64,000 bases of DNA from Antilocapra americana. Its lineage: Eukaryota > Chordata > Mammalia > Artiodactyla > Antilocapridae. Positions 10,401 to 23,619 of this stretch are shown here, in pieces (positions within the stretch are counted from its first letter, which is position 1; each line of letters opens with the position of its first letter). The stretch lies in contig ML660774.1 in NCBI GenBank assembly GCA_007570785.1, positions 5,263,433 to 5,327,432 of the forward strand, read 5' to 3'. Below the pieces are notes generated by a model. It was not told the DNA's origin, ran no database searches, and worked only from the letters and a program-made list of their open reading frames with translations. A program made the translations under genes and the position numbers.

Positions 10401-13400
10401 GCTCTCCTTCTAATTGAGATTAATGTTTCTGAGCAAAGAAATGGTTTGGAGGCCTGAATTCATTTTGAGTGCTGTTGTAATCAATTTTAGATACAGCATT
10501 CCACAATGGATCAGTTTGCATCCAAACCTGCCTTATTATGTAGAATTAACTTGTTGGTGATTGATAGTAATACTTCTATATCCTGAGAAGTCATTTGTTT
10601 CCAAACAAGTGTGATAGCTTGTATGAGTCTCAAAATATTGCTTTTCATAATTAAAACATCCTTTGAGGGACCTAATTTGAACTTTCTCTAAGAACTAGAT
10701 AAAGCATGAATAAACAATTCATTAATACATTTTCAAATAAAATAGCCTCTCCCCAATACAGTATGCCTCAAGGTGTGTTTTCTTGCTCATCAAAAGGTTT
10801 TATCACTTTTGGGGTGTAAGTGGCAAACATACATTTAGGTTACTTCCTTTTTTGTTTATTATCAACATTCTAGTTGAGTTTTTGAAGGATTTCTTAGAAT
10901 TATAGATCTACATCTCGTGCATGTGTTATAACTTATTTCACAAGGTGGGAGGTATAATCCTGACAATGAAAGGTAATGCGTGTGGAGGTAATTCTTTATC
11001 CTCTTTGGAAACCTGGAAAGATGGTGAATAGTATTGTCCCTCCTGTGATATTTGCATTTGTTTCTTAGTTGTGTCTAGCCAGTCTCAGCTTTATCAGCTT
11101 TTCATTCTTTTCTCAAAGACCACATTAAGATTTTCTTGGGCTTTGGTCCATATTGCATTGCTTACTGTGCTACATGCTAGTCTCAATAAAATAAAATATT
11201 AAAAGCCTAGACTCTAAGATTAACACAGATAAGTATTCTAATATAGCCAGAGCGTCCAGGATTTTTAAATAAAGGTGGAGCGGCTTTGTAGGTTCACATG
11301 AAGTTCCACAGTGGCATTGTCCTTGGTTTTCAGGGAAAAAGACTTGGTAGGAAATATGTTTATTGTATTTTCATTTTCTTTTCTGTATTGATGGATTGTT
11401 TACATTGCATCATTGTTTTTCCAGTTAAGAACATTCATTTAAAACAATTTTAACACTAAACTAATGCCTTTAAGTAGCCATTTTCAAAACATTCTTCTAG
11501 CCAGTCATTAGAACATAGACTATCAAAATGCAGAAACATGCTCTAAGATGTAATGATGTTTCATATACCAAAACCACAATAGGATTCATTCACTGAAAGA
11601 AATTTGTTGAAATTCTTTTGCTAGTTTTGATTCAATAACTGATGACTGGCTAGTTAGAACAAGCTACCTAATAGTCTCAGTAAAGACAGCATCCATTCAA
11701 ACCTGTTTGTTTCTACTTTAAATAAATCTCTGTACAAATGAATGTCAGGATCATAGACTGTACTCATAAACCAGGTGAGTAAAGAACCGAAACTGTATCA
11801 GATATCAGGTGATGATGATGATGTTGATGAGACTTTTTCTGCCCTGTTGATACTTTTGCAGTCTTGGAAGGGCTACTCCTGACTTTTCAAACAAATCTGT
11901 GATAGGTGGCAGTCTTAACTGAGTTCCATGACTTCAGTGAAATAATAGATGGTTCTAATGCAATAAAGAGCATGTGTAGGATGAAGTGTATCATTCTGTT
12001 AAACTATGCTTGAGTTCTTTATTTTAGATCAGGAGTTGATAACCACTTATGGGTATGTGGCAGTTTAAAAGTCATTTTCTGCACATTTGTAGTCCTCTGG
12101 CGTACTCTAGGGCATGCACAACAGAGAACATCCTTTTTGAGAATGAGGTGTTTTGAGAAAAATAAGTGCATATATTCACACTTGGATGTACATGATCAAT
12201 TATAGAAAAGTTAGTGTGAGATGCTGTTTACTGACCAAGGATTTTCAAGGATGGTACAATACTTTTTACTTCTATTAGAGATATTGAGGAGGAGTGGGGA
12301 TGATGTGATTTGGGTTTCCAGGGGAGAGAATCGTATTACTTAATAATAATCATATTATCACGTTGTTTCATAATAACAATTTTATAACTGGGTCTATGAA
12401 TCTCTGTCTCAAAACCAAAAGAATATGCAGAAAGAGACCAGAGAGAAAGAGAGAGGGGGGAGGGGGGAGGGAGGAAGGAAGGGAGAAGGGAGGAGAGGAA
12501 GAGGAGGCAATATGATTATGAAAATCTGTCACAAAAAGTGATGGTCTTTTGAGCACTGTCAGTGTTTAGCAGCATATTTGACAGGAAAAGCAGTCTGTAA
12601 AGGGCATATTTGGTCATTTAAGTTAATTGGGTAAGTACAACAGAAAATTAACTTCTAGTTTTTTGGTTTTTTTTTTACTTTTAAGTATGTGCATTTTAAG
12701 TCCCTGCATGGGAATATGAACTACATTGTCTTTTTTAAAAAAACTCATTCAAGAAATTCTAAATATTGTGTATGGTTCTTCATATTGTTGAGGAAAGAAA
12801 GTGTACTAACAGCTCTGTTTATAAGGATACTTTCTTTGTATATGGGACTTATCAGTAACTTATAACTTAATAATTATAAATTTTATGTAGAGATATTTAA
12901 GAAACATTCTGATTATTTTAAAGGCTCATTTAGGAGGTTACTAATGAGGTCACTTATCTTTGAAGATCAGGCTTGTAACCAATATATTTCCATCATACTG
13001 CCATTTCTTCAGTGATCAGTTACTCTTGCCAGAATTGTTGTGATAATTCCTCTTGAGATGGCCATAATTTAGACAGAAATAACGGCATGGTGATAACTGT
13101 CTGCCTTCAGCCCGATTCTAAGCACCTCTGAATAGTGGGATAATGTGAATTTGTGGTCCCTGCTTCACCCAGGGAAAAAAAGAAAAGAAAAAGAGAAAAG
13201 CTATTCTCTTATTAGAATGGATGATTTCACCTTAAGTTAAGCCTGACGAATCTTTTATGATTAGAACTGTGGACCCCTATCGGTGTGAGGGGGGTGTGGT
13301 ATCTTGATAACAGGGGCGTTTCTAAAGAAGAGGTCCTTCTTTCCTCAAGAGCATGTTAGCGTCTGCTCTGTGCTCAGCATTTGGCTTCTCTACTGGAGAG

Positions 13401-16400
13401 GTATCTTAGGACAGCTCATGTACTTGGATCACACCCTGGAAGGTATGTTCTACAGACAGTCATAGGACAGGATTGAAATGACTTTCATTAAAGTTTTAAT
13501 TTTTCATGCAACAAGAAATTCATGAAGTATTTTAATGTATTGGCAGGAAGCACATGCAAATACATCCATGTTGAGATGTGTTTATTTCGGTAATTATCAT
13601 AGTGTACCTATTGAAAGGTATACTTATGGTTTATTCTCATTTGCCAAATGCTCTTTTAAAGTATAGCATCTCTGCTAATACTTGTATCAGAGATTTGGGA
13701 TTTGTCAGCATTCAAGTGGGAAAAATTGGCGAGAAACTGGTTCTTTTAAATAGCTCAAAAAAAAAAAAAAAGCTGGCACAGGGCTTGTCATTTAAAAGAA
13801 TTGTGAAAACCAGGAGAAGACAGATGTAAATTTTGTTTCTTCAGAATTTATCATAACTTCCAGCTAAAGAAAGCTGTCAGTCCTATAGTTCTAGAAGAAA
13901 AACATGACTCTTTTTTCCCCTCTGAAGAACAACAAAAAAAAATATCTTGAACAACATTATTACATTTTTATAAGCAAAAAATGAAATTAATGTTTGAAAA
14001 TGTAAACTCTTTCCTCTTGCATTTTGTATAATATCCAGAATAATAAAGGTAGGAAAAAACTGCAAATAGTAACTAATCTAGTAATTCAAATAAATTGAGA
14101 GAAGTGACTCACTCTAATATCATAAAGGAATAAAAGCTATAGTGTAACCAACCATATTTTGTCTCTTGATTGGCACAAATTTAAGGCATTCATCTTACAG
14201 GGATGTTGCTAAATTTTATGATAGCATCAGTAGTAGTTGGAGAAAAATTTGATATAATCAAAAATAACTAAAAGGATAACCCTTTTCATATTCAATAATA
14301 CTTTAAGAAATATCTCTGAAGAATTAGAATGCTTTTGAAAATAACCAAATAGAATATGTTTGTTACCTTACAAAGCTGTTGATGACTTTGGGTTCAGCAA
14401 GGGGTGAAGGCTGAAGTGAACTTCTTGCCAGATATTATTATTCAAATTAGAACAGACATTTTCCATCTGTAATATATTTCTATGTTTATATTTCTACTTT
14501 GAGTTCATTTTCAACTTGTCTTTCTCCCGTGAAGCTGCTAGTATATTTCACATTTAAAATAAATTTTCATTTAAACAAAAAAGAAAGCTCTGACACATAG
14601 GTGAGAGATACCTGTCAGGTGTTATTGTTTACTCACTAAGTCGTGAACCTGTCTGACCAGAATTCAGTCCTCACCTCGAATAACTTTTATATTTCCACTT
14701 AACTTTTTCTCGCCAAATATGCATAGACTAGCCTGTTCTATCTTTCCTGTGATTAAAAAATAAAATGGAACAAACTTCTTATTTAGTGATTACTTTTGCC
14801 CCACAATGTTCAGTCCCTGAATGAGAAGCTTCTGGCATCACAAAAATGTTGTCAACAGTGTTGGCTTGTTGATTTGCCAACAAAATCCTTTTTCTTTGTA
14901 ACCAATTTTAAAAACTACATGTGTGACAGGGCCTTTGAATCAATACTTTGCTAAAGATTAAAATACTTTAATATTTGCTGTCCTGTGTTTTAATGGTGCT
15001 ATAATTTTTTATATTGTTCTAATTTGTATAATACTGGGTGATGAAGTGTATGTATAGTGTTATTACTTTCAAGGCAAATATATCATTGCAAACAATGAAA
15101 TTTTACAATTAGATTTATTTTAAAAGTTATTAATATAAAGATTTGAAGCATAATAAGTTGCAGTTTAAATACAGCCTCAAACAGAAAAGTCCTCATTTTA
15201 TACTTTTTCAAATTCAGGTATTGTTTTACTAATGTATATGTGTGTAAATGAACCTTACATGTAAACTATTTAAACATATGGCTTTTATCTTTTATATGTT
15301 CCTACTAATCAGAACCTCAAGATTTGTGTTTATATGGGTATTATGTTCTATAGTCTATAATTCAGAAATTTTAAAATATTAGGAATCAAAACGTTCACTA
15401 GCTCCAGACTAAGTTTTTAAAGAAATCTAAAAGGAATTAAAATGACTAAATAAATCTGGTGTTCACGAAATCATTAAAATATTTTGATTTAGCAAATACT
15501 CCATTTTACGTAATCTGGATACTTGAAGACTATTTGTTAATATATATGTGTGCAATGTCTATATAGATAATGAAAAAAGTTACTTATTACAAAAATGAAA
15601 GATGATTGATGTATTTGTATTATTGCCCTTCAGTTGCCCAGCATGAATTTGTAAAATAAATGGTATATTTTAAGATACATCATTTATTGATATTCTGCTT
15701 TCAAGTCATTTGCAGTAACATTCGTATAATCCTGCATTTCATTTAAGTGTGATGTCAGCAAGTTGGATCAACCTTGAATCTGTATAGCCAGTACAGGAGT
15801 CTAATTTCTTTTTTTTGAAGTTTTGTATAAAATCTGCACCTTCCAACAGATAGTTCCGCTCCACTATGCCAGCGTTTGATATCTTTGATGAACGAAAAAG
15901 ATAAAAGGGCGGACGAGTACTTGTTTTATAAGGGAGCATCAATTAATTCTCCTCACATCGTCTGATGAAAGTAGCTTTTAAAAACTGCATTGTGTTTCAG
16001 ATAGGAATTGTCACAGATCAAGGTTGGTGAATTTTCTGTTTAGCTATTAGCAAAGGATAACGTGAGTTACTTAAGACTGATCACTAATGTATCACATCTT
16101 AAATATATTTATCACATTTAAGGTATATGAATCAGTTGCGTAGTTACCACTTAAGCTTTGCAAAGTCTGTAACTCCTCTGGAAATTTTAAATGTTGACAA
16201 AAGCAAAATATCAGCTCTTAGCCTTGGAGATTGTTACTAGTACCTTTGGGGGACTGTTTTATTGTTTACTATTTTGTTTTTTTTTTTAAAAAAAACAGTC
16301 ATGTCATTCCCTCTAGGGTATTTCTTAATTTTAAGACTGAAACATAAGCATGTTTTACTTAGAAATAGATATAAATTATTTGTGCACATTAGGCTTCAAA

Positions 16401-19400
16401 GTATCTCAGTGTATTCTGGGTGAAGTTTTGGTTCTTTTAGGATTAAGATTCATTGGTATAAATGGCTAATTTTGGTTGAGGAGTGTTACATAGTTTTTAA
16501 GCCCTCGTTATTAGTTTTAAAAGAATATCCCATCAGGAAGAGGAAGCTTTGTGGATAAGCTGCCACTCTTTGATGAAGGATTATACATTCTCCCCTAATT
16601 CTGTGACCCCAGAGTCTATTACACAGTGGTTTTATCAAGTAGCACTAGACTAGCCTGGCCAGTATTTCATGTCCTTTAAAAAGTTAATTGGTTCCTTTCC
16701 TAAATCTAATATTTATGTAGAACTGTAGTCTAAACATGTGTTTTAGGCATTGACAGATTCAACTCCTAAAATCCAAAGGTTCATAATCTGATGCAAGATA
16801 ATGAAGCCTGAGAAGTTTGGGAAGATGCTTTTTTCTCTTCTACCAGATGACCAGTGAACTGATTATTGCCTGGTTCTCAGTTCTTTAAGTGGTTTGCCTA
16901 CTCAGTGAACTTTTCTGGGTCCGTGACTGGATTGAAGTTCTTTGTAAGCTTTCTCCTTGTAAGTAATAGTGAGGGCAACTTGAGAAAGAAGTAAAAGCAT
17001 ATAAAAATGAAGCTGTCACATATTACGAAGGTTATAATTAATTTTCTCTGAATGTTTATGTAAAAAGTGAGCATGTTTTGGTCAGAGATTTTTTTTAAAG
17101 AAAGAATTATCCTCATTTTATTATATTCCCATTTAGAATGAACAATTCTAAAGATAATTGTGAGAGAAGGGTGTCATGTTCAAAGGAGACCTTTTTAAGT
17201 CAAAGAATGCATTAAATTGAGTCATCAGGCAGGACAATTAATTGTATTTATATTTTTATCATTTTTTACTCAGTGTCAATCATAGAAGACCATTTCATCC
17301 TGTTCAAGAATCAAATATGAGTTAAGATATTTTCATTGTAAAATGTAAGTGATGCCACCAAAAAGGCACAATTTACTATAGACAATTAATTTACCTTAAT
17401 AAATGGGTTCATATTTCTGACCCTTATAGCTTCTAAACATTTAATAAGAGTTGCAAAGTTTACTGTAAAAATTGAAAAGTGAAGAAGTAACTTTTTTTTA
17501 ACAATTAAAATAATTCTGGTTTCTCTATACTTAGTCATTGAAACATACTGTTAAACTTCAGATGACTTTATAATGTTCATATCCTATTCTGAGTTATTAT
17601 CCTTGTAAGATTTTATGTATAGATAAGTATATATCCATTCTGAAAGATATATGACTCAAATGTTTTCTGTTTTTAGACATTAAATTGAAAGTATTTGTAA
17701 GGAAACTACTTTAAAAATTATCTTTCACGATCACTTTAATATGACAATTGCTTTTTCAAGCCTTTGTAAAAGATTCTAGACTTTTATAATTGGAATAAAT
17801 ATGATGTTAAAAAATAAATGCTACCTAAAACTAGCAAGAGGTAAGGAAGTTTCAGTTAATAAGATTTTTAGAAGAACAAGAATTTAAATAAAACTATAAA
17901 CTATTTTATATAAATATTGCCCACATGTCCAGTTTGTTATCAGTAAGACACAGGTTTAATACACTTTTAAATTAATAGCCTGTTTTAAAAAGAATCATCA
18001 CGTTTACCATTTCTGATTGTTACAGAGTATTTCTGTTTTCATTTTGTGTATCAAGTGGTACAGATTAAGGATTTTAAAGAGCAGGTTTTCCTTCTATCTT
18101 TCATCAGCTCTGTAGCTGAACCCTGACAATCCCCTTCTTCATTATTCTAAGCCACTTTCAGATTCTAATCTTTGCTGTCTCCACAGCTGTTTGAGGATTT
18201 TTTTTTTTTGCAAACATAATTACTAATGCATGTGTTTTGTGCACCTCACTTCCTATCAATGTGGATAAAGAGAGTAGGACAGTGGTGTGTATAGGTCCAT
18301 GGATGATTCTGTTCCTTTTCAGATCATTATGTCACCGGTTATTAGGAAGAACTGCAAGAATTAAAACACAACAACTTTGACTTCACTGATACCGGACAGT
18401 AAAAATCACTGAAAATTTAATAATTTCTCCAGAACAAGTACATTTTTATGGACTTATGCGGCACTAAAGCAAGTGTTTACACATTTCCACAGGTCATTTT
18501 TCTAAAGTAATGGTCACAATTTAAGCAAAACACTATAGTTCTTTTTCACTTTTTAAAAACCCATTAAAACCAATAAAAATATGACATTGTAGGAAGAAAT
18601 TCATTAATCTCTTACATTTATTTTGATGTACCCAGTTGGGGAATGATCGATGTCACACAAGCACTTAACAAATGTACAGTGATTTACCCACGTAGATAGT
18701 AGAGAGAGTGCTTTTTGAAAGAAAATACAACATATTTGCTTGCATTAATATTATTTATAGAACAAAATTGGAAACTGGAGCTATGTATAGCCTTAAGTCA
18801 TGCTAGATTTATCATCTTTAGAGGATAGCCTGTCTTTATCTGTAATCTCTCTCTCTTAATAATATCACAATTATTTCCCATCTCTGAATATAGCAGGATT
18901 GGCTGATCTCTAGGAATATGTTCATGTACTTACTGAGATTAGAAAAGTGTAGAAAATCGTTGAGGTCACTATCTACAAAGATGTTGTATATATACACAAT
19001 TACTTTTATTTCCTTCTTATTGGAGACTACAGAGAATATCTGTTGCCTGGTGAAAATTCTCTGGAGTACAAGGAGGGCAGGATGAGGCATGGGTAAGCCA
19101 GGCTTCTTTTGGAGAAGACGGATATCATGCGTGATCCATTATTTTGCTACTTCCTTTCACGTATGCCTCCTGAGTGTGGGAAAAGGTATTCAAAGGCCAA
19201 ATTATGAAAAATGCCTAGTTTCATGTTTAGTTTACCCTCAAGGAAGCTTTTAATAATAGTTCAAGGAAAGAATTGTACTATTTACTGCTCAAAACTTAAA
19301 AAAAATTCCCCTTTTATATTTAATATATTAGGAAGTAATAATGAACTACTGCCATCTTACCTCTTAAAAATTACGAGGGTATATAAACTCCATAAAGCTC

Positions 19401-21458
19401 ATCCTTAATTTGAATATCTCTCTTTACTTCTAGCGTGTACCCTGATGCACAGAGGCATTTTTCCACTGCCAGTTCATTTAAATCAGACCCCATGTGATTT
19501 GTGAGTGTTCTGTGTCCAAGCGACTAAAGGAGATAAGACATGATCTTAAATCCCTAGGAAGTTTTCACTTCTGGTTGGGCGTGATTGATATAAAAGGTAA
19601 CCAACCGTCATTAAGATTGTTAAGAAAGCCAAAGGAAGTGATGAAAAGATTTCTACTTTGGTCAAATTGTACTCTAATAGCCCATGAAACTTTGAAATGC
19701 CAGAGAAGTTAAGGGAATACTGAAACTTAGAGTTTCTAGCAATGGAAAGATCATACAAACCTTAGCAGTACCTTGAAACTCTATGGGACATTAGAAAGGA
19801 CCCTGGGAGATAACCGCTAACACACATCAGAAGTGCCCAGGGGCTCACAGATTCTGAAAGGACTAGACAGATGAGTAAATCAGAACAGAAACCTTCTCCA
19901 CCCAACACACGCACGGCCATTGATGCCCCAGAAGAAGGGGCTTTGGGAGCCAGTGACCTGGGAACAGCAGAGGTTGGCCATCTGCTGCCTTCCCTGTGGA
20001 ATCATCTGGCAAATTGTTGATTGCACACTTGCCCACACCAACCCCGTGAAGACGGAGACCTCCCTCTCCTGGGCTCAGTACAGCCGCAGCTTGGGGCACA
20101 GGGCCCGGCCCCGCGGAGGCCTTCAGTAAATAATTGATACGGGATTGAAATCTGCCCTCACTCCACATCAGTGTCAAATGTCCTCACCGTTGAATCACTC
20201 CCTTTTCCAAAAGGCTTGTGGCCTCTAAACTCAGGTCACTGTTACCTGGGACCACTCAAGTCCTGAAAGTGCATGATTCTATTATTTTCAGATTGCCTGA
20301 GATTCCTGTCAAACCTATAGTGCCAACGAAGAGGGGTCAGCCTTGAGGTGGGAACAGTAAAAGTGGCTGCGGCCTGTAGTACTCTGGAAAAAGACAGGGG
20401 TTGATGTATAGAAGTCAGGGGACTCCAGGAGAGGGAGCCAGAATAGCAAAGAGAGATCAAGAGATCAACACCCTCCAGTGACTTCTTGAACGGGTGGCAA
20501 CAGTGCCGGCGGGTAACCAGGATCAGAGCATTGACCTGGTTATTGGCATATTAAATGTTCAGGTCTCTGCAGATTCCTTCAAGTATACTCTCCCATATTC
20601 TGTAAAGTACGTAATTCTCTGTGTGTTTTTTGTTTGTTTATTTGTTTTTCCATTTTGCAGAGACAGAGAGACAGAGGGATGTTTCATTAATATGAGAAAA
20701 AGCAAGGGAGTGAGTTTGATAATCAGTGGTATTGACACAGCCCGAGAGTCAGAGGCACGGGGGTGACGGACTCTGTGCGCTGCAGGGCGCCGGCTTTGTC
20801 GGAGAGGGGACACCCTGTCGTACCTCTCGACATTGCTGGTGCTGTGTGGAGCTGAAACAATGTTGCCAGATTGTGAGATTTTTCAAAAAATGCCAGAATA
20901 TGAATTATATGTAATCTCTAGATTTTTGAATGCTGGCTCATAAAAAAAGAAAAAAAAAGAAAAACACAAAACACACAGATAAAACACAACATGGCTGGGG
21001 CTGGGTTTGACAGTTGGACCGCCATTTTGCAGCCTGTGATGTGGAGGCAGCACTCTGCATATGTATTTGGGGGTGGGGGGAGACCACGGGTGAGCAGAGG
21101 GTCTCCTCGTGGAGAAATCTGCCATGAGTTTGGAGAGAGAGCTTGGGTCCAGATTGTGGATTATCTTAAATGTCATCCTCTTCTCCCCACGTTGGAGAAG
21201 AACACGTTTTCAGTTTGCAGTACACTTTTCCCTGCTTTAAAACAGAAACCGGGGCTGCCAGCAAGCCTTCTGGAAGTGTTTCTCATGCCGAGGCAGCAAA
21301 GGGTTAAGTGACAGGAACAAGTTAGACTTGGACCCTTTCCACCCACTGCTTCACACCCATCTCTCCTGCATCTGTCTTCTTCCCATCAGGGACAGGATAG
21401 ACTAGGTCATGACACCCTTAGCACATCTATACTTCGGGAGAACTCCAGGAGCCAGCTG
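7441..21458. other. AT-rich presumed intron, free of young ruminant SINEs
   Basis: About 14 kb with no recognisable coding exon and no Bov-tA, Bov-A2, BovB or CHR-type element that I can see. It is AT-rich with scattered homopolymers. Open frames are under 140 codons and show no known domain. Possible diverged ancient repeats may be present but I cannot support them. A locally GC-richer patch lies at 19,880-20,140 and another at 20,740-20,840. The depletion of young insertions suggests functional constraint. Confidence 0.55.
12440..12507. repeat. Purine-only (G/A) tract
   Basis: A run of about 68 bases made solely of G and A, mixing GAGA, GGGGGGA and GGAA units. Long polypurine tracts can adopt triplex (H-DNA) structures. 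The minus-strand frame across it is a Pro/Ser-rich artefact. Confidence 0.9.
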
Positions 21459-21823
21459 TAGCTAATGTGTTGTTCATTCGCTCAGTCGTGTCCGACTTTG
21501 CAACTCTGTGGACTGCAGCACTCCAGACTCACCTGTCCATCATTATCCCCCAGAGCCTGCTCAATCTCATGTCCATTGAGTCGGTGATGCCATCCAACCA
21601 TCTCACACTCTGTCACCCTCTTCTCCTCCTGCCTTCAATTTTTCCCAGCATCAGTGTCTTTTCCAATGAGGCGGCCCTTCACGTCAGGTGGCCAAAGTAT
21701 TGGAGCTTCAGCATCAGTCCTTCCAATGAATATTCAGAGTTGATTTCCTCTAGGATTGATCCTAAGGGTAATCCTAAAGGAAGTCAACCCTGATTAGCTA
21801 ATCCTAAAGGAAATAGCTAATGT
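21459..21823 (-). repeat. BovB LINE 3' fragment (minus), TSD and inverted 5' end
   Basis: The body (21,469-about 21,757) is antisense to the 3' end of BovB, an RTE-clade LINE. Landmarks are 'cgctcagtcgtgtccgac', 'tgatgccatccaacc', 'cagcatcagtgtcttttcc' and 'ggccaaagtattggagc'. TAGCTAATGT at 21,459-21,468 recurs at 21,814-21,823 as a 10-bp TSD. The distal 5' portion is unusual: 21,731-21,757 is repeated in inverted orientation at 21,770-21,796 (23 of 27 positions pair), and the core 'aatcctaaaggaa' occurs again at 21,800-21,812. BovB supplies the machinery that moves Bov-tA and Bov-A2. This copy encodes only a short piece of the reverse-transcriptase ORF end and is dead. Confidence 0.9.
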
Positions 21824-22000
21824 TGTTTTTTTGTGTGTATGAAATTTGAATATGGTCTGAATCAGATTCTAAAATCTGCAGGAAAGGAAAACCCAAAGTT
21901 AGCATGGTATCTTAGGTTAGGTCATGTCCATGGTCTTCACTGAATAAAAAGACCACTTAAGATTCCTATGGCATGGTGTTTTTCATTGTCTTGTGGTTTC
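21824..22000. other. Unique spacer
   Basis: Nothing recognisable is present between the BovB copy and the following MIR. Confidence 0.4.
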
Positions 22001-22140
22001 TGAGTTGGGCTCTGGCCCTAAGCAGTTTGCTTAGATCCCTTTTCTGTCATTTATTTGCTCTGTGATCTTGGCTCCCCCTCCTCCATCTCTGAGCTTCATG
22101 TCCCCAGCTGAACAACAGGCTGGTAAGAAGGGCTGATGAC
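22001..22140 (+). repeat. MIR SINE remnant
   Basis: Diverged MIR-like order: a 'ttgggctctggccc' tRNA-related part, then 'ttatttgctctgtgatcttgg' and 'catctctgagcttcatg', corresponding to the MIR core 'tgtgtgaccttggg..ctctgtgcctcag'. An ancient, general mammalian element. Confidence 0.6.
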
Positions 22141-22224
22141 ATTGCCATCATAAGGAGCCTGGCAGGTGCCCTGCACTCAGACCATGCCGGGTGGTGAGGA
22201 CTTCAGTCACTGGAGCAGCTGTTA

Positions 22225-22455
22225 GTGGCACCTTAGAGGGAACGCGGCTCACTAGGATGGCTTCATGTAGGTTTTGGAGCCAGATTTGGAGACCACAGTT
22301 CAAGCCCCACTTGTGCTGCTTGGTTAGTTTCACCTTCATAAAGTGAAGATGCTAACAGCATACCTGTGTGCAGGCTGGTTGTGAGGATGAAGTGAGACCA
22401 GGCGTGGAGAGGGCTCACGCTGTGTCTGGTATGTTATAAGCCATAAATAGCCCGT
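22225..22455 (+). repeat. MIR SINE remnant
   Basis: 'ttttggagccagatttgg', 'gttcaagccccacttgtg', 'tttcaccttcataaagtg', 'gttgtgaggatgaagtgag' and 'tctggtatgttataagcc' fall in MIR order and spacing over more than 200 bases. Good match to a near full-length MIR in + orientation. Confidence 0.8.
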
Positions 22456-23096
22456 GTGAGTGTGTGTGTGTCTCAGGAGAGGGCCACACCCTTCTCTAGC
22501 AGCCAGAACGGGTCATCATTAGCTCTAAATTAGGTAAAAATAACAACAAAAGCAGTCACAGGGACTACTTTTGTTTACTTGGGCCGGCCCCTAGAATCCT
22601 ACTTTGAATTAATGCATAACTCTTGATGGTGACGATTCTCTGACCTGCCAAGTTACTGATGAGATGTCCTGTGTTTAAGGGGAGGGCGTTGGGCTGTGGA
22701 TGCCCAGAAAAGTGACAGCATGCCATGTCTTACCCAGGAAGTGCCATACACAGCACTGATGAGAGCAGTGGTCCAGAATCACTGAGAGAAGAAAAGGGGA
22801 CAATGCATGTGACACATTTTGCAAATACTTATCAAAACAGGTGAAAAGATTTTTGCCATTTCAAGGAGTGTAAGATTCATCTTTAAAATTTACACATCTC
22901 CTAATAATGGCAGGGATATTTTATGGTGGAAATAGCTCTGTCTTGACAGGTCAGTGTTTTATGTATGTTCTAGCTCGTTTTTTAAAAAATGGAACTATGT
23001 GGTCACCTTTTTTCCACCTTACCATTGGAATGACCTAAGTATATACTATGTTAACCACGACTTCAGGAAATTTTTCCTTGGAATTTGGTGGCCAGT
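22456..23096. other. Unique non-genic DNA
   Basis: Apart from a short TG tract near 22,458-22,472, no gene or repeat is recognised. Confidence 0.4.
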
Positions 23097-23190
23097 GGGA
23101 CTTCCCTGGGGGTCCAGTGGTGAGGGCTGCACTTTCCAATGCAGGGGTTGTGGGTTTGATCCTTGATTGGCGGGCTGAGCCCCTGGTCTC
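23097..23190 (+). repeat. SINE2-1/CHR-2 type tRNA-derived SINE, truncated
   Basis: 'gggacttccctgggggtcc', 'gtggtgagggctgcac', 'tccaatgcaggggttgtggg' and 'tttgatccttgattgg' match the tRNA-like head of the cetartiodactyl SINE2-1/CHR-2 family. It appears cut short after the head; no TSD was seen. Confidence 0.8.
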
Positions 23191-23619
23191 CTTTTTCAGC
23201 TCTTAATCTCTTCATCGAGTTCTATTTATTAAGCATCTCTATGAGTCCAGTGTCGGTTTGGACTCTGTGAGAAAAGAGTGTAAAAATATAGAGGGCGTAT
23301 ATTTTAGGAGCCCCAAAGGAATACATAATAATTAGACAGTATACTGACAACGTGGAGCTGTATTAAATTGAAAGATGTAACACAGTCTTTATACTCCATA
23401 GGAACACAAGGAACAGAGAGCAACGCGGAGGGTGGGGTTAGTTCAGCGTCACCTCAGCCCCATCATTTCCAAGACAGTATTCCTGATCTCAGGCTCAAGG
23501 AGCCAGGCTGCCCCTGCTGTATTTGCACCCTCTTGAACACAGGTGCCTACGTGTAAGAAGCATCTCCACAGCCCTGTTCCTCACCGCGCATGTGCGAGCC
23601 GCGGCTCCTGCCGACCCTC

